A stretch of 64,000 bases of DNA from Dryomyza anilis (GCA_951804985.1 OX638130.1:128539593-128603592), one strand, 5' to 3'; positions 25,160-37,219 are shown, counted from the stretch's first letter. Notes: a model not told the origin generated them from the letters alone. Program-made: numbers and translations.

Positions 25160-26273
25160 CAAGTAACAATTAACTGTTTAACATGGATGGTTAAGGGTTG
25201 TGGAATTGCTTGTCCAACTTCATAAAAACCGATAATGCTGTACAAGCAACTCTCAAACCTCATTCGAACCCTTATGCAGTCTTTTTGGCGTAATTAAACA
25301 GCTTCAACAGTTTCAATTTGCCATATTATTGACTGTTGAACAGCTCAATAAGAGTTTATTCTGCTTATTAAACAGCTTTTAAAGCTGTATAATAAACTAT
25401 ACAAACCTTTATACAGCTCTAATACAGCTAATGTTATTTAAATAATCTAATTTCCCAGAAAAAAAATGTATCAATAGCCCAGGTGGTAGAGTGCCTGACT
25501 CCTAACTTTTGTGTGCCCGTTCAAATCCCAGCGCTGCCAATTTTTTTATTATAAAAAATAAATTTTTTCCTTTCTTTAAGGAAAATGAAATATAGTATCG
25601 TTTATTTAAATTTTCGTTTCGTGTATTGTAGAAGTTTGCATAAAAATATATGAAACGTCAAACAGATAATGTTTAAAAATGTACGTCATCATTTAAACGA
25701 TGCAAGGGAACTATTATGATAGTTAATAATGCTATGGAAAAATGATTCCTGATAGATCAAATGTTTCCAAGTCTTGTTGCATGGTCTGCGGGGAGTAATC
25801 TTCATCTGACCACTCGCAACTGCTTGAACGCAGAAGGCGGTTGCAAGTTTCTTATTTTCTGAAAATTATGAAAATAAATTTAAATTATGTTAAACCCATT
25901 CACATAATGTTTTTTGACGTTTTGCATTGAAGCTCTATATTATCATGTTAACAGCTCTATCTCAGATAGCTGCCATTATGCTGTAGTTGTCTTTGCTGGA
26001 TAAGGCTTTGTAAACAGTTGGTTTAATATGATATATCAGCTTTCTGTATATCGGGGTGGAAAATGCTTTATTATGAGCAATTGCAGCTAACTGTGCAATA
26101 GATGTAAACAAGCTATATTATAGCAGGGTGAGATATTTAGAAACTTGTAATAATTATAGAGCTAGCTTTATAATAGTTGTAACTTTAACTAAAACAGCTA
26201 TACTATAGCTAGCTATATCAAATGCCATTGTAAGAGCTTTATCAAGTCTTTTTATCCAGCTAATAGTTACTTG
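25160..26273. mobile_element. AGCT-rich terminal-inverted-repeat element, about 1.1 kb
   Basis: The left end CAAGTAACAATTAACTG matches the inverted right end CAAGTAACTATTAGCTG at 15 of 17 bases. The interior is unusually rich in CAGCT/AGCTG words and in short inverted pairs such as AAACAGCTTTTAAAGCTGT. No transposase frame. Superfamily unknown. Confidence 0.5.
25472..25541 (+). repeat. tRNA-like sequence (SINE head or tRNA pseudogene)
   Basis: TAGCCCAGGTGGTAGAGTGC resembles an RNA polymerase III box A region, and GTTCAAATCCC, 31 bases later, is a box B. The sequence ends CGCTGCCA. The two acceptor-stem halves do not pair, so it is not an intact tRNA. It lies inside the AGCT-rich element. Confidence 0.4.
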
Positions 26274-26975
26274 GGAAGTCATAATCAGCTGTGCATATAA
26301 AAAACAATCAACAAATAAAATTAATTCGTGAAGTTAACATCGTCAGAATCGTCATACCTGTCGATTCAGCACTTCATGTAGGTGCATGGTGTTATTTCAC
26401 TTGCAGCCAAAAGCGTGCGAACGACAACGTCTAGGCTTAAGTAAATATTACATTATTATTTAAATACATGTTATTAAAAATAAAGATTTAGTTCAATTTG
26501 GACATTGAAAAGGGTACGTGTTTCATTTAAAGGCGGCCCGCGGTATGACAGCCATCGGCTTGTCTTAACTTGAAGTTAAATGTAAATAACATCATTCTTG
26601 CAACACTCTTTTTGCATACGAAGTTGATACCGCCATTTCTACGTACCGCCATTTTCTACGTACGCGTCTGTTATTGTTCGTTGAGAAAATGTGTTCGTAT
26701 CGGAAATAATGTTGTCATTTGTAAATTAAATAAATATACAAATTGTGTTACAAAAAGTACAAATAGTAACAAAGTATATAATTTTAATAGTCCTGTATAT
26801 AATTTAATAATACTGAACGTTTTTTTTTTAAATATTGTAAAAATCCTACACGGATGTTTCATCAAAATAACCACAACTAAAAAATGAGTACTTCGATTTT
26901 CAGACAGAATTCTGCATGTTTTTTTATTTTGTTAAAGGTACTTGTAAATTAGTTTTTAAGCTAGTCTTGTATTAA

Positions 26976-27389
26976 CACGTTGACGGACAGTAGAAACAAG
27001 TGAAATTCGAAAATTGACACTATATGTTTTTGTAATTTTTAGAATATTAGAAGTATAGTTTTACTCTTTCTGCTTAAATACACTTAATTTTGATTAATTC
27101 AGCACCTTTAATTAGGTTGCGGCTACAACCGTCATGGCGCCAGCGGACTCTAGACACTATGTAATGGGACGATGGCGGCTATAACAGCAAAAATTTAAAA
27201 ACGTAAATGACAGGTAATGACTGAAATAAGCAATTTTTTGTGAGCAACAAAGTATTTTTGGGAGTTTTACACGAAATGTTAGTTCATGATCAAACAAAAA
27301 TAAATATATGACACTATGACGGCTATTGCCGTCATGTCACATAGTGAACTTGAACTTTACGTCTATAGACGCAACTGTCCGTCAACGTG
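26976..27389. mobile_element. piggyBac-like MITE with TTAA target duplication
   Basis: The terminal repeats CACGTTGACGGACAG (26976-26990) and CTGTCCGTCAACGTG (27375-27389) are perfect inverses. TTAA flanks both ends (26972-26975 and 27390-27393), the signature of piggyBac insertion. The interior has inverted GACACTATGnnGGC blocks (near 27152 and 27310) and no frame. 414 bp. Confidence 0.85.
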
Positions 27390-27433
27390 TTAATAAATAA
27401 TAGAACAGTCAAAATAAAAACAAGAGAGACAAA

Positions 27434-27453
27434 AGTGGCACAGTCGGCAGGGT
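27434..27453 (+). other. Possible retroelement primer-binding site before the array
   Basis: GTGGCACAGTCGGCAGGGTC resembles the TGGCGCAGYC-type primer sites of elements A-C and lies about 110 bases before the array. No matching 5' LTR was recognised just upstream, so this is tentative. Confidence 0.3.
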
Positions 27454-27544
27454 CGAACATTCCCAAAAAGATTTTGAGTAACCGGGATAGTTATTTTAGT
27501 AATTTAATAGTGAGGAAAAAATACATCAGGACTCCAGTATTTTT

Positions 27545-29870
27545 TTGTGTATTTTCTAGTATAAACACCTCATAACAAATTCAGAAGTGGGATATTTCCT
27601 CCTAACAAATTCAGAAGTGGGATATTCGGCGACAATAATAAAATTTCGTGGTAAGCAGGAAATGTTTGTGTATTTTCTAATATAAACACCTCCTAAAAAA
27701 TTCAGAAATTAGATAATTTTCTCCTAATAAATTCAGAAGAGGAATATTTTCCTCCTAACAAATTCAGATGTGGGATAGTTGGCGACAATAATAAAATTTC
27801 GTGGTAAGCAGAAAATGCTTGTGTATTTTCTAAACACCTCCTAAGAAATTCAGAAGTGGGATAATTTTCTCCTAATAAATTCAGAAGAGGAATATTTTCC
27901 TCCTAACAAATTCAGAAGTGGGATAGTTGGCGACAATAATAAAATTTCGTGGTAAGCAGAAAATGTTTGTGTATTTTCTAGTATAAACACCTCCTAACAA
28001 ATTCAGAAGTGGGATAATTTTCTCCTAATAAATTCAGAAGAGGAATATTTTCCTCCGAATAAATTCAGAAGTGGGATAGTATAAAAAGTATAAACACCTC
28101 CTAAAAAATTCAGAAGTGAGATAATTTTCTCCTAATAAATTCAGAAGAGGAATATTTTCCTCCTAACAAATTCAGAAGTGGGATAGTTGGCGACAATAAT
28201 AAAATTTCGTGGTAAGCAGAAAATGCTTGTGTATTTTCTAAACACCTCATAAGAAATTCAGAAGTGGGATAATTTTCTCCTAATAAATTCAGAAGAGGAA
28301 TATTTTCCTCCTAACAAATTCAGAAGTGGGATAGTTGGCGACAATAATAAAATTTCGTGGTAAGCAGAAAATGTTTGTGTATTTTCTAGTATAAACACCT
28401 CCTAACAAATTCAGAAGTGGGATAATTTTCTCCTAATAAATTCAGAAGAGGAATATTTTCCTCCGAATAAATTCAGAAGTGGGATAGTATAAAAAGTATA
28501 AACACCTCCTAAAAAATTCAGAAGTGAGATAATTTTCTCCTAATAAATTCAGAAGAGGAATATTTTCCTCCTAACAAATTCAGAAGTGGGATAGTTGGCG
28601 ACAATAATAAAATTTCGTGGTAAGAAGAAAATGCTTGTGTATTTTCTAAACACCTCATAAGAAATTCAGAAGTGGGATAATTTTCTCCTAATAAATTCAG
28701 AAGAGGAATATTTTCCTCCTAACAAATTCAGAAGTGGGATAGTTGGCGACAATAATAAAATTTCGTGGTAAGCAGAAAATGTTTGTGTATTTTCTAGTAT
28801 AAACACCTCCTAACAAATTCAGAAGTGGGATAATTTTCTCCTAATAAATTCAGAAGAGGAATATTTTCCTCCGAATAAATTCAGAAGTGGGATAGTATAA
28901 AAAGTATAAACACCTCCTAACAAATTCAGAAGTGAGATAATTTTCTCCTAATAAATTCAAAAGAGGAATATTTTCCACCTAACAAATTCAGAAGTGGGAT
29001 AGTTGGCGACAATAATAAAATTTCGTGGTAAGCAGAAAATGTTTGTGTATTTTCTAGTATAAACACCTCCTAAGAAATTCAGAAGTGGGATAATTTTCTC
29101 CTAATAAATTCAGAAGAGGAATATTTTCCTCCTAACAAATTCAGAAGTGGGATAGTTGGCGATAATAATAAAATTTCGTGGTAAGCAGAAAATGTTTGTG
29201 TATTTTCTAGTATAAACACCTCCTAAGAAATTCAGAAGTGGGATATTTTTCTCCTAATAAATTCAGAAGAGGAATATTTTCCTCCTAACAAATTCAGAAG
29301 TGGGATAGTTGGCGACAATAATAAAATTTCGTGGTAAGCAGAAAATGTTTGTGTATTTTGTAGTATAAACACCTCCTAACAAATTCAGAAGTGGGATATT
29401 TTTCTCCTAATAAATTCAGAAGAGGAATATTTTCCTCCTAACAAATTCAGAAGTGGGATAGTTGGCGACTATAATAAAATTTCGTGGTAAGCAGAAAATG
29501 TTTGTGTATTTTCTAGTATAAACACCTCCTAAGAAATTCAGAATTGGTATAATTTTCTCCTAATAAATTCAGAAGAGGAATATTTTCCTCCTAACAAATT
29601 CAGAAGTGGGATATTTGGCGACAATAATAAAATTTCGTGAAAAGCAGAAAATGTTTGTGTATTTTCTAGTATAAACACCTCCTAACAAATTCAGAAGTGG
29701 GATATTTTTCTCCTAAAAAATTCAGAAGAGAAATATTTTCTCCTAACAAATTCAGAAGTGGGATATTTTTCTCCTAACAAATTCAGAAGAGGAATATTTT
29801 GCTGCGAACAAATTCAGAAGTGGGATATAATAATAATAATATTTCGTGGTAAGCAGTAAATTTTTGTGTA
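27545..29870. repeat. Tandem satellite array with higher-order structure
   Basis: The basic phrase is CTCCTAACAAATTCAGAAGT followed by GGGATA, repeated many times and interspersed with a longer block containing GGCGACAATAATAAAATTTC. That block recurs at about 27624, 27779, 27924, 28185, 28333, 28593, 28742, 29003, 29155, 29306, 29460 and 29614. Spacing alternates about 147 and 261 bp (a 408-bp super-unit, three copies) and then settles to about 152 bp. A second, shorter array lies in element D at 46037-46400. Confidence 0.9.
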
Positions 29871-30179
29871 AGTTAACACGATTAGCACACCACTGCGTGA
29901 TGAATATAGCATATTCAGCAAATTCGTGTGAACGACGCAGCGGATGTTGGTTGACGGTACTGATGGACGGTAATTCAATATCTTGCACATGCTGCAAGAT
30001 CAGCGATTATGGAAGCATGAACCGTAGGACAAGCTTAGATTATAAGCATTTTTATATTCTTAATTTTAGTCTAAAAATGGTAACGGAATAAACTAGTTCA
30101 ACAACAGTTCATTCTTAGGCTCCAAACTAAACGGTCTGTAAAATCATAATTTGTATTTTAAAGTATAATTACCTCCTAC

Positions 30180-30480
30180 CATAGTTGCCAGTTCCGTGGG
30201 AAATTTCCCATTTGTGAGAATTTTTAGTGGCTGTGGGAAAGGTAATTCCCATGGGAATTTTTAATGGCTGTGGGAATTTTTTTAATTTAACTTTTTGTGG
30301 TATTTGTTAATGACTGTGGGAATTTTGTGGTAATTTTCATGTGCTATGGGAATTTTTGTGGTAATTTTCATGTGCTGTGGGAATTAAATCAACCAAAATT
30401 ACCACGTGGGAATTTTTAACAAGTCGTATGGGAAAAAGGTATTTTTTTTATTTTCGTGGGAATTTTGGTTGGCAACTATG
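30180..30480. mobile_element. hAT-like MITE inserted in the satellite tail
   Basis: The ends CATAGTTGCCA and TGGCAACTATG are perfect inverses. The interior repeats GTGGGAATTTT-type phrases in both orientations. It is flanked by CCTCCTAC and CCTCCTAA, an imperfect 8-bp target duplication formed from satellite sequence; an 8-bp duplication is typical of hAT elements. Confidence 0.65.
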
Positions 30481-30504
30481 CCTCCTAACAAATTCAGAAG
30501 TGGG

Positions 30505-30640
30505 TGTAGTATATATGCATGTAACAGCACTGTAACAGCAACAGCAACAATGTTGGCCAAGACTTTTTAGTCATGCTAAGCAGAGGTCATTGTTCAGTAC
30601 CAAAAGTGCTGACTGTAGATACGATACGTATGTTCTGGGT
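30505..30640 (+). mobile_element. LTR fragment of family D at the end of the array
   Basis: Starts TGTAGTATATATGCAT, as does the 3' LTR of element D at 48332. It shares CAACAATGTTG, AGTCATGCTAAGCAGAGG and CAGTACCAAAAGTGC in the same order. It directly follows the last satellite phrase, placing an array next to a family-D LTR a second time. Confidence 0.65.
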
Positions 30641-32399
30641 CAACTAAACAGCGCTGCTTGCGGTTTTGGTCGGGAGTCGCGTGCCTTGTGCGAATTATGA
30701 GGGCACAGGTCTGATTTTCCACACATACATATCTCCCTACTATTTTACTAATTCAGTATACAAACAAAATCTTAACAGACTATTCGGTTAATTATGGCAA
30801 TTTACTCGCAAACTCCGGTGATTCAGTCGAAACTTTCGGACCATGTCAAAAATGTATTCTGTTAGTGTTGAGGGTGATAATGTTATTAAAAAAGCTAAAG
30901 GGGTAAACTTTTATGTTCCTCAGCATTGATGATTATAAAATATGTTTATTTAATAAGAACATTTATTATGATAAAATGTTAACTTTTAGATCTAAGATTC
31001 ATAAGAAATTTATTTCGAGAATAAAAAAATAATGTTCACAGATTGACAAATAACAAAAGTAACAAAACTTAAATTAAAACATGTAGTGAAAATGTAAAGT
31101 ATATTTAAGCAAGTATAAATATTTTTAACAATATTAATACTACGTCGAACTGCACGACTCTGTTTGTATGCTGACATTTTTCGTATTTTGAAAATAATAC
31201 GTTTGCACTCCGTTCGACGGTGCCGTTTTCGTGCCGTTGGATACGGACTACATCGTTTTCTTTCCGTTAATACTCCGTAATGCCGGTACCGATTTTCCTC
31301 CGTTATAGTCGGAATGTGTGAAACATAAATATAAAGGACATTTGATTTTTGAAGAACGGAGCTGATAAAAGACGTTACACGACGTCAACACATAAGTTAC
31401 ACAAATATAATTAAAATAAAATAATATTTTTAAACTTGATCTTTGCAGATTTAAAAAGACACAAAATATAATTAATGGTAGAACGAAAACAGGACAGGCA
31501 GGCAGTAACTTATCGAAACATAAATAAAAATACGATGAATTCCGGAATAAACTGCAAGAAGTGGCTTAATTGTGTAAACGATTGGATTTTTTTTTTATTC
31601 AAAAAATTTAAAAAAAAATCAAAAAATTTCGAATGTAAATTCAAATATTTTAAAAACAAAGCGAAATATTTGAATTTATTTATATATTATAATTAGTCTT
31701 GACTATTGAAACAGAATGTACGTTTAAAGGTTTTTGGAAAACTAGTTGTGTAAGGGAATGTATTTTTTTTTGTTCTAAAAAGTGGCTGACAGGACTGTTA
31801 CGATACTGTGGCAGCACTATGATAGTTACAGAAATGTTAAAAATGGCATTGTTGCAGAAATTGCAACCCAGATAATTTGATAACGAATGCAAATAATTCA
31901 CTTTCCGGCAAGTCGTTGAATTGAGCAGTTGTTGTGGACAATAGTTTTCGTTGGTGAACAAGAGTTCCGCCATTAGAAAAATTTTCTTCAGCAAGCAGTG
32001 ATTAATGGGTTTTAAATAAATATCCAGATATTTCCCAGACTGGTAAGAGATCTTGTAACCTAGCGTGTTAGCGCTGTAAACCGTGTGCTACAGCGACGCG
32101 CCTGGCAAACGAACACAACCAACAACTAGCAAACAACGTGCCACTACCTCACAATTTCTTCAATTTAATCCGGAACGACTTTTGCGGCACACACTAGAAT
32201 TCAGAGTGCTCCAAGACAGCGGACTTCGATACAATTCATGAAACTGCATATTACGATTCACATTAAGTATTAATTATGTTTTATGTCAAAGCGGGTTTCG
32301 CACCCGTACCATAAAAGTGGTTCAGCGGGCTCCGAGAAGGTGAGTCGTTGTTTTTGACGGACGCGAGATTTTGAGTGCAACTGGTCCAGAGCACGCAAC
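30641..32399. other. Unassigned AT-rich stretch before element A
   Basis: Contains a somewhat GC-richer patch at 31145-31325 with repeated CTCCGTTNNANNG-like phrases, and another at 32040-32400. No recognisable gene. A short minus frame at 31680-31994 has no domain content. Confidence 0.4.
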
Positions 32400-32916
32400 T
32401 TACGTCTCAGACAAAATAGTTTCCCACACTACAATGTATAATGGTTCATCGCAGTTGATAAGTGGTTCCCACAAACTGCGATGCAGGTGTCAAAATACAC
32501 CGTAAATTGGATATCTGCCTGTTTGTCTGTGAACTAACGCTCTCTTCAAAAAGTGCTGATTTGAACTTTTATTAAAATAAGCTAGATTGTAAGTCTGTTA
32601 TTAGCAAGTACGTTAGTCTTAAGACCACATTCAATAAAGACACTACTTTAAACATATAACTGGCGCAGTCCGAATGGAAATAATTCCGAAGTATTATTAA
32701 AAAAAAAGAAATACGTACAATTTTAATAAAATTAAATAAAGTGAACTTTAAATTAATAAATAAGTGAAAACTAAAATAATAGATAGTTACGGTCCGTGGA
32801 AATAAGTGAAACAATAACTCTCAAATCAATATAAAAAAAAAACATATTTTATGACAAAAAGACAAACCAGTTTTGATCATAACAGACATTTTCAAGAGGT
32901 CGAAATGACAGAATAA

Positions 32917-33250
32917 TTGAATAAAAGAGGAATTCAGCTCGAAGCTGTTGTGCTAAAACAAGAGCAACTCCTGTTGCAGCAGCAACAACAGATTCAATCA
33001 CAGGAGCAACTGTTGCTACAAAATCAACAGCAAACAGCAGAACAACTAGTTCGGGACCACCAGCAGCAAACGCAACCAATTGAATTACTGGCTTTAATTT
33101 CAAAAGATGTTTTGGCCCAATTTAGAAGCTTAAAACCTTTCTACAAGGGCCAACATTTTTTTGCATTCCTTCGATCAGTTGAGTTCACTGCAAACTTATG
33201 CAGAGGGAACTCAACTCAGAGGGAACTCAACTCAGAGGGAACTCAACTCT
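32917..33250 (+). pseudogene. Element A gag fragment
   Basis: Gln-rich N-terminal region followed by LKPFYKGQHFFAFLRSVEFT, a gag-like capsid start similar in layout to the gag pieces in B and C. The frame breaks into a triplicated 16-bp sequence (AGAGGGAACTCAACTC at 33202, 33218 and 33234) that marks the join to envelope sequence. Confidence 0.65.
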
Positions 33251-33263
33251 CCACAAATACGCT

Positions 33264-34361
33264 ATGGTGATAATTAAGGGTTTAGTTAATTTTGTAGGTT
33301 CCGCCTATAAATGGCTTTTTGGTATCATGGACGACAATGACAGAGTAGAAATTTTAGACCATTTAGATACGATAGATCAAAACAACCATAATGCTATAAA
33401 TATACTTAACAAGCAAATAGTCATTAATACAAATTTTAACGCATCTCCCACAGTAATTAAAAATGCAGTGGAGGAAGATAGAGAAAAATAACAGAATCAT
33501 TAGAAGAAATAAATAGAAGATTGCTGCGACAATTGTTGTATTTAGATCAGATGCAAAAATTAAGACACTTAGAAACTAAAGTAAATCAAATACAAGATAA
33601 TGTTACTTCCGCAAAACATCAGATAGTTCACCCAAATATTTTAACAGCAGAAAATTAATTAAAGTTGGATTATTAAAATATAAGGATAATATGTTAATAA
33701 TAGCAATTAAGATTCCACGTAATTTTCTACAATTAGATTTAAAAATAATAATACCTAATATAAATTACATAGAAATAGAAGAAACCAATGTATACCAAAT
33801 GTATACATATAAAGAGGACACATTGTTAAGTGATCTTAAAATAAGCAACAATTGTATATGGAATAATAATTGTAAACATAGATACAATAATACATTTATA
33901 CATATACAATATAATACATTATACAATAATGCTCATTCTAATTAAGAATGCTCATAAAATAAAAATCTTACAAAATTGTGATGACAGAAAAATAGTTCTG
34001 TCCAAAAATATTTTTATTACCTTTTTTTAATTGTGAAATAAAACGATATGATAAAGTTTTTTATAATCAGAAAGACACCGTAGAGGATAAATATTTCTAT
34101 CCATGTGACGGATTAATTAATAGCACAATAAAAAGCATTTGTTTTTACAACTTTTCTTTTAACAATATTGACAACCGAAGAATTAAAATTCCACAAGAAC
34201 ATTTCTTATGGATTAAATATAATATAACAACCATAATACTTTTCTTGATAGGAATTACGGTTATATTAGTTTATATAAATAAACCAAAAAACAAAATAAA
34301 AATTGTAACATCAATAACAAAAGAAGAAAATGAATCAATACCATTAAAAGATATTCTGTAA
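33264..34361 (+). pseudogene. Element A envelope (F-like) remnant
   Basis: Starts with a region resembling the membrane-fusion subunit of insect endogenous retrovirus envelopes (glycine/aromatic-rich start near 33270-33330). Stops and frameshifts break it. The last segment has a hydrophobic transmembrane stretch at about 34215-34280 and a charged tail ending at TAA 34359-34361. It is non-functional as it stands. Confidence 0.6.
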
Positions 34362-34990
34362 TGATGGATTTTTGCGGCGGACGTTAAATAATAATTTAAA
34401 TGTTTTAGGTCCTGCCTAATTTAATTGCCGGCGCTTATAAACGCCACTGGCATAAGGATTGGGATGCCAGCACTAAAAAGCGCCAAGGCCGATGATTTGG
34501 CCGATGATTTGGCCTAATAAATAGAAGGTGCCGATTAGTTGGTTGATAAGTTACAATAGGATTTATTATTATAAAAACTTTCTATTTATAATTAATCCTT
34601 GTTTGACATTTATCATTTTGACATAACTCTTTTGACAATTAAAAACATAGAGTAAAATATAGTGATGTACATTGTACCTCACACCCTCAATGAAATATAA
34701 TGAAAACAATTAAGAAAATAAATAATTTATATGAGATCCAGGAGTATCTCAAAATAAAGGGGGGAGAAATTACGTCTCAGACAAAATAGTTTCCCACACT
34801 ACAATGTATAATGGTGTCTCATCGCAGTTGATAAGTGGTTTCCACAAACTGCGATGCAGGTGTCAAAATACACCGTAAAAAAGTGCTGATTTGAACTTTT
34901 ATTAAAATAAGCTAGATTGTAAGTCTGTTATTAGCAAGTAAGTTAGTCTTAAGACCACATTCAATAAAGACACTACTTTAAACATATAAC

Positions 34991-35369
34991 TCGCGCTACG
35001 CTGCTGATGAGCGAAGCGAGCATGCTTTACCAGCATATAGTTGCGATGCAAGCTCTCTAATTTCCATTTAATAAGGACGAGGATCTTTCAAATGTACGTG
35101 TCAGTCCGCGCAACCAATAAGAATTTCACAGTCCGCACGTCACAGTCTGCTTCGAGTTGCGTAATCAATTTTTTACGATAAGCTGAAGTATCCAATTCTA
35201 AGAACTAATTATAAGTATAAGTGTAAAAACCTTTAAAAACGAAATAAAGTGTCTTAAAGTAAAAAAAGACTCGGGTTTTATTAAATAATAAACACATTAA
35301 AAAGGGACTTAGTAAGTATAAAAGGATCAAGGAATTTAAAGTCGGGAAGAACTTTAACATACAACATTT
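34991..35369 (+). mobile_element. Element B 5' LTR region
   Basis: Bases 35186-35336 match 43639-43785 (shared AACCTTTAAAAACGAAATAA and AACACATTAAAAAGGGACTT) and precede the primer site TGGCGCAGCCGAT at 35370. The upstream limit is not defined because only this part is present in the 3' copy. The copies differ at many positions, so B is older than C. Confidence 0.65.
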
Positions 35370-36895
35370 TGGCGCAGCCGATATCTCAAACAACGCTTCA
35401 AGGACCGAGAGAAGAAGGACGATAGAAGGAAGAAAAGGACTGGATAAAATGGTGATTATTTAATTTTTCTTTTGAAAACAATTATTTTTGTGTACATTTT
35501 TCTAAACTGAATAAGAAACCGAATTTTTGATTTTTTTTTCATACAATTTAAAAAATTTAGAACATTTTGAAAATTTAAAATATTTTTTTTAATAACAATT
35601 TCAATTAAATTAAAATTTTCATTACAAATTTAAGATTGTTATAAAATATCTGATTTTAGTGAACAAATTTAAAATTAAAAAAATGTTATAATATTTTTTT
35701 TTAACATTGTGGAGCCACGTGAACTGTGGAGAGTTCTATGAAGTAAATTGTAATTTTTTTGTCGTTGATAAATATATGGCGAAATTGGAACAATTACAGT
35801 TAGCATACGGAACTATACTAGGGCAATTGAACAGATTGGAACAATTACAGTTAGCATACGGAACTATACTAGGGCAATTGAACAGGTTTACGGATAAATT
35901 GTGGGCTCAAATCAGCCTCGAAGTAAATAATAAAGAACATTTACAATTAATAAAAAATAAAGTTAATAGCACAAAGGTTTTTTTCTAAAGTAGAAGGAGT
36001 AGATGTCGTGTTCGAAGAATTAATATATTTCTTGGAATACAAAAGTGAGAATAAAATAAAAGAGATAGAAGGCTGGAAAGGCGAACTTGCAGCATTAACT
36101 AAAAAAAAAACGATAAAATAGCAGAAAAACAGGAGTTGTTAGACCACGCCTGCGGTATAGAGGCGGAGAACGAAAAATTAAGAGCCTTGTTGAAAGATAA
36201 AAATATTTCTGAAGGATTAGTAGCTAGGGCACTACGTCAACAACCTTAGTTAGAATTCGAATCAGTCGAAGTAGCAAATAACAAGGTAAGGGAATTGGAT
36301 TCAAAAATCAGATTTTTAGAGGCGGAAGTGAAATTAGCACACGAAACATCGTTATACCATAAGGAAGCTTTAAGAATAGAAATTTAGAAACCAAACGATA
36401 TTTCGAAATGCGTACGAAATCTGGATCCGGTGTTCAAGGGCGAAGATTCACCGTTCCTAAAAACGGAGCTTCTTAGATTTATAGACGGTTGTAAGACAGC
36501 GAACCTTAAAATAAATGAAGAAAATCAAGAGGAATTCATGATATGCGTAAAACTGCTTCTTGATGGAGATGCATACGAATTTGAATTACTTTAAAGTACA
36601 TATTTAAAGGTGGCTACATTAGATTCCGTTCAATACAACATAAGACAAGCATATCAAGGTGGAGGGGAAAGTTTAAGGGCGTTTGCAAGGCGACTAGAAG
36701 TATTGCAGTCGAACGCAGACGACAAAAGCCGATACAATGTATAAAAATAAAAACCTACCAACGGTCATTTTTAACACGGAACTATTAAATTCTGTGCTAA
36801 CAGCATTTAAAGTGGGAGTGAGTGACCCGACTGTATATATACTACTGTTGAGTAGCAAGGCAGTCGGGTCATCCTTTTCATTGGACTCAGTTGCA
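35370..36895 (+). pseudogene. Element B gag remnant
   Basis: Broken reading frames with several stops. A 54-base duplication (GAACAATTACAGTTAGCATA near 35788 and 35839) sits near the start. The capsid-like parts (DPVFKGEDSPFLKTELLRF, then GGGESLRAFARRLEVL, then AFKVGVSDPTV) follow the same order as gag of element C. After about 36895 similarity to gag stops and unrelated coding sequence begins. Confidence 0.65.
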
Positions 36896-37121
36896 TCTAT
36901 CAAATTCCTGCAGGAATTGCCGAATTCGGCTTTCCTGCAGGTTTTCGAGCAAGAACTGCAATTTTTGGACGAGGTCCAGATGGGTGATGAGGGTTCACTT
37001 ATAGACGAGATCCTAGGGGTCTTGTCTGATAGTGCACCCTCTCCTGTTGAGGCATCCGCCACCCATCGCATGGTCACCGACTTAGATGAGGAGCCTATCG
37101 ACCTCAGTTGCGAGGTACAAG

Positions 37122-37219
37122 GTAATTGGCTATTTTATTTATTAATCCACATATATATACATCTATCTATATAAATATAAATATTTATAACAAAATTTTG
37201 TTCTCCTCTTTTTTTTTAG
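37122..37219 (+). other. Probable intron in the element B coding sequence
   Basis: 98 bases, AT-rich, beginning GTAATT and ending in a pyrimidine run plus AG. Codon phase is preserved on removal (phase 1). Confidence 0.5.

Larger units (their letters stand above)
32400..34990 (+). mobile_element. Element A: deleted errantivirus-like LTR retroelement
   Basis: 5' LTR 32400-32660 and 3' LTR 34770-34990 start TTACGTCTCAG and end AAACATATAAC. The 5' copy carries about 40 bases (TTGGATATCTGCC...) absent from the 3' copy. The primer site TGGCGCAGTCCGAATGG follows at 32661 and a purine tract (AAATAAAGGGGGGAGAA) ends at 34768. Inside are only a gag N-terminal piece and a broken envelope; pol is gone. 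Flanks show no clear target duplication. Confidence 0.85.

Noticed and set aside
25472..25541. Functional tRNA gene
   Set aside because: Box-like elements are present, but the acceptor stem does not pair and no sensible cloverleaf forms; called tRNA-like only.
27545..29870. CRISPR-like array
   Set aside because: The repeats are AT-rich, run together without unique spacers, show higher-order satellite structure, and the DNA is eukaryotic.
31680..31994. 104-residue minus-strand frame
   Set aside because: No recognisable motif; composition is that of the AT-rich surroundings.
36694..37077. Minus-strand frame opposite the element B coding sequence
   Set aside because: It is an antisense shadow; the plus-strand frame continues across a splice site and further blocks, and the minus one does not.
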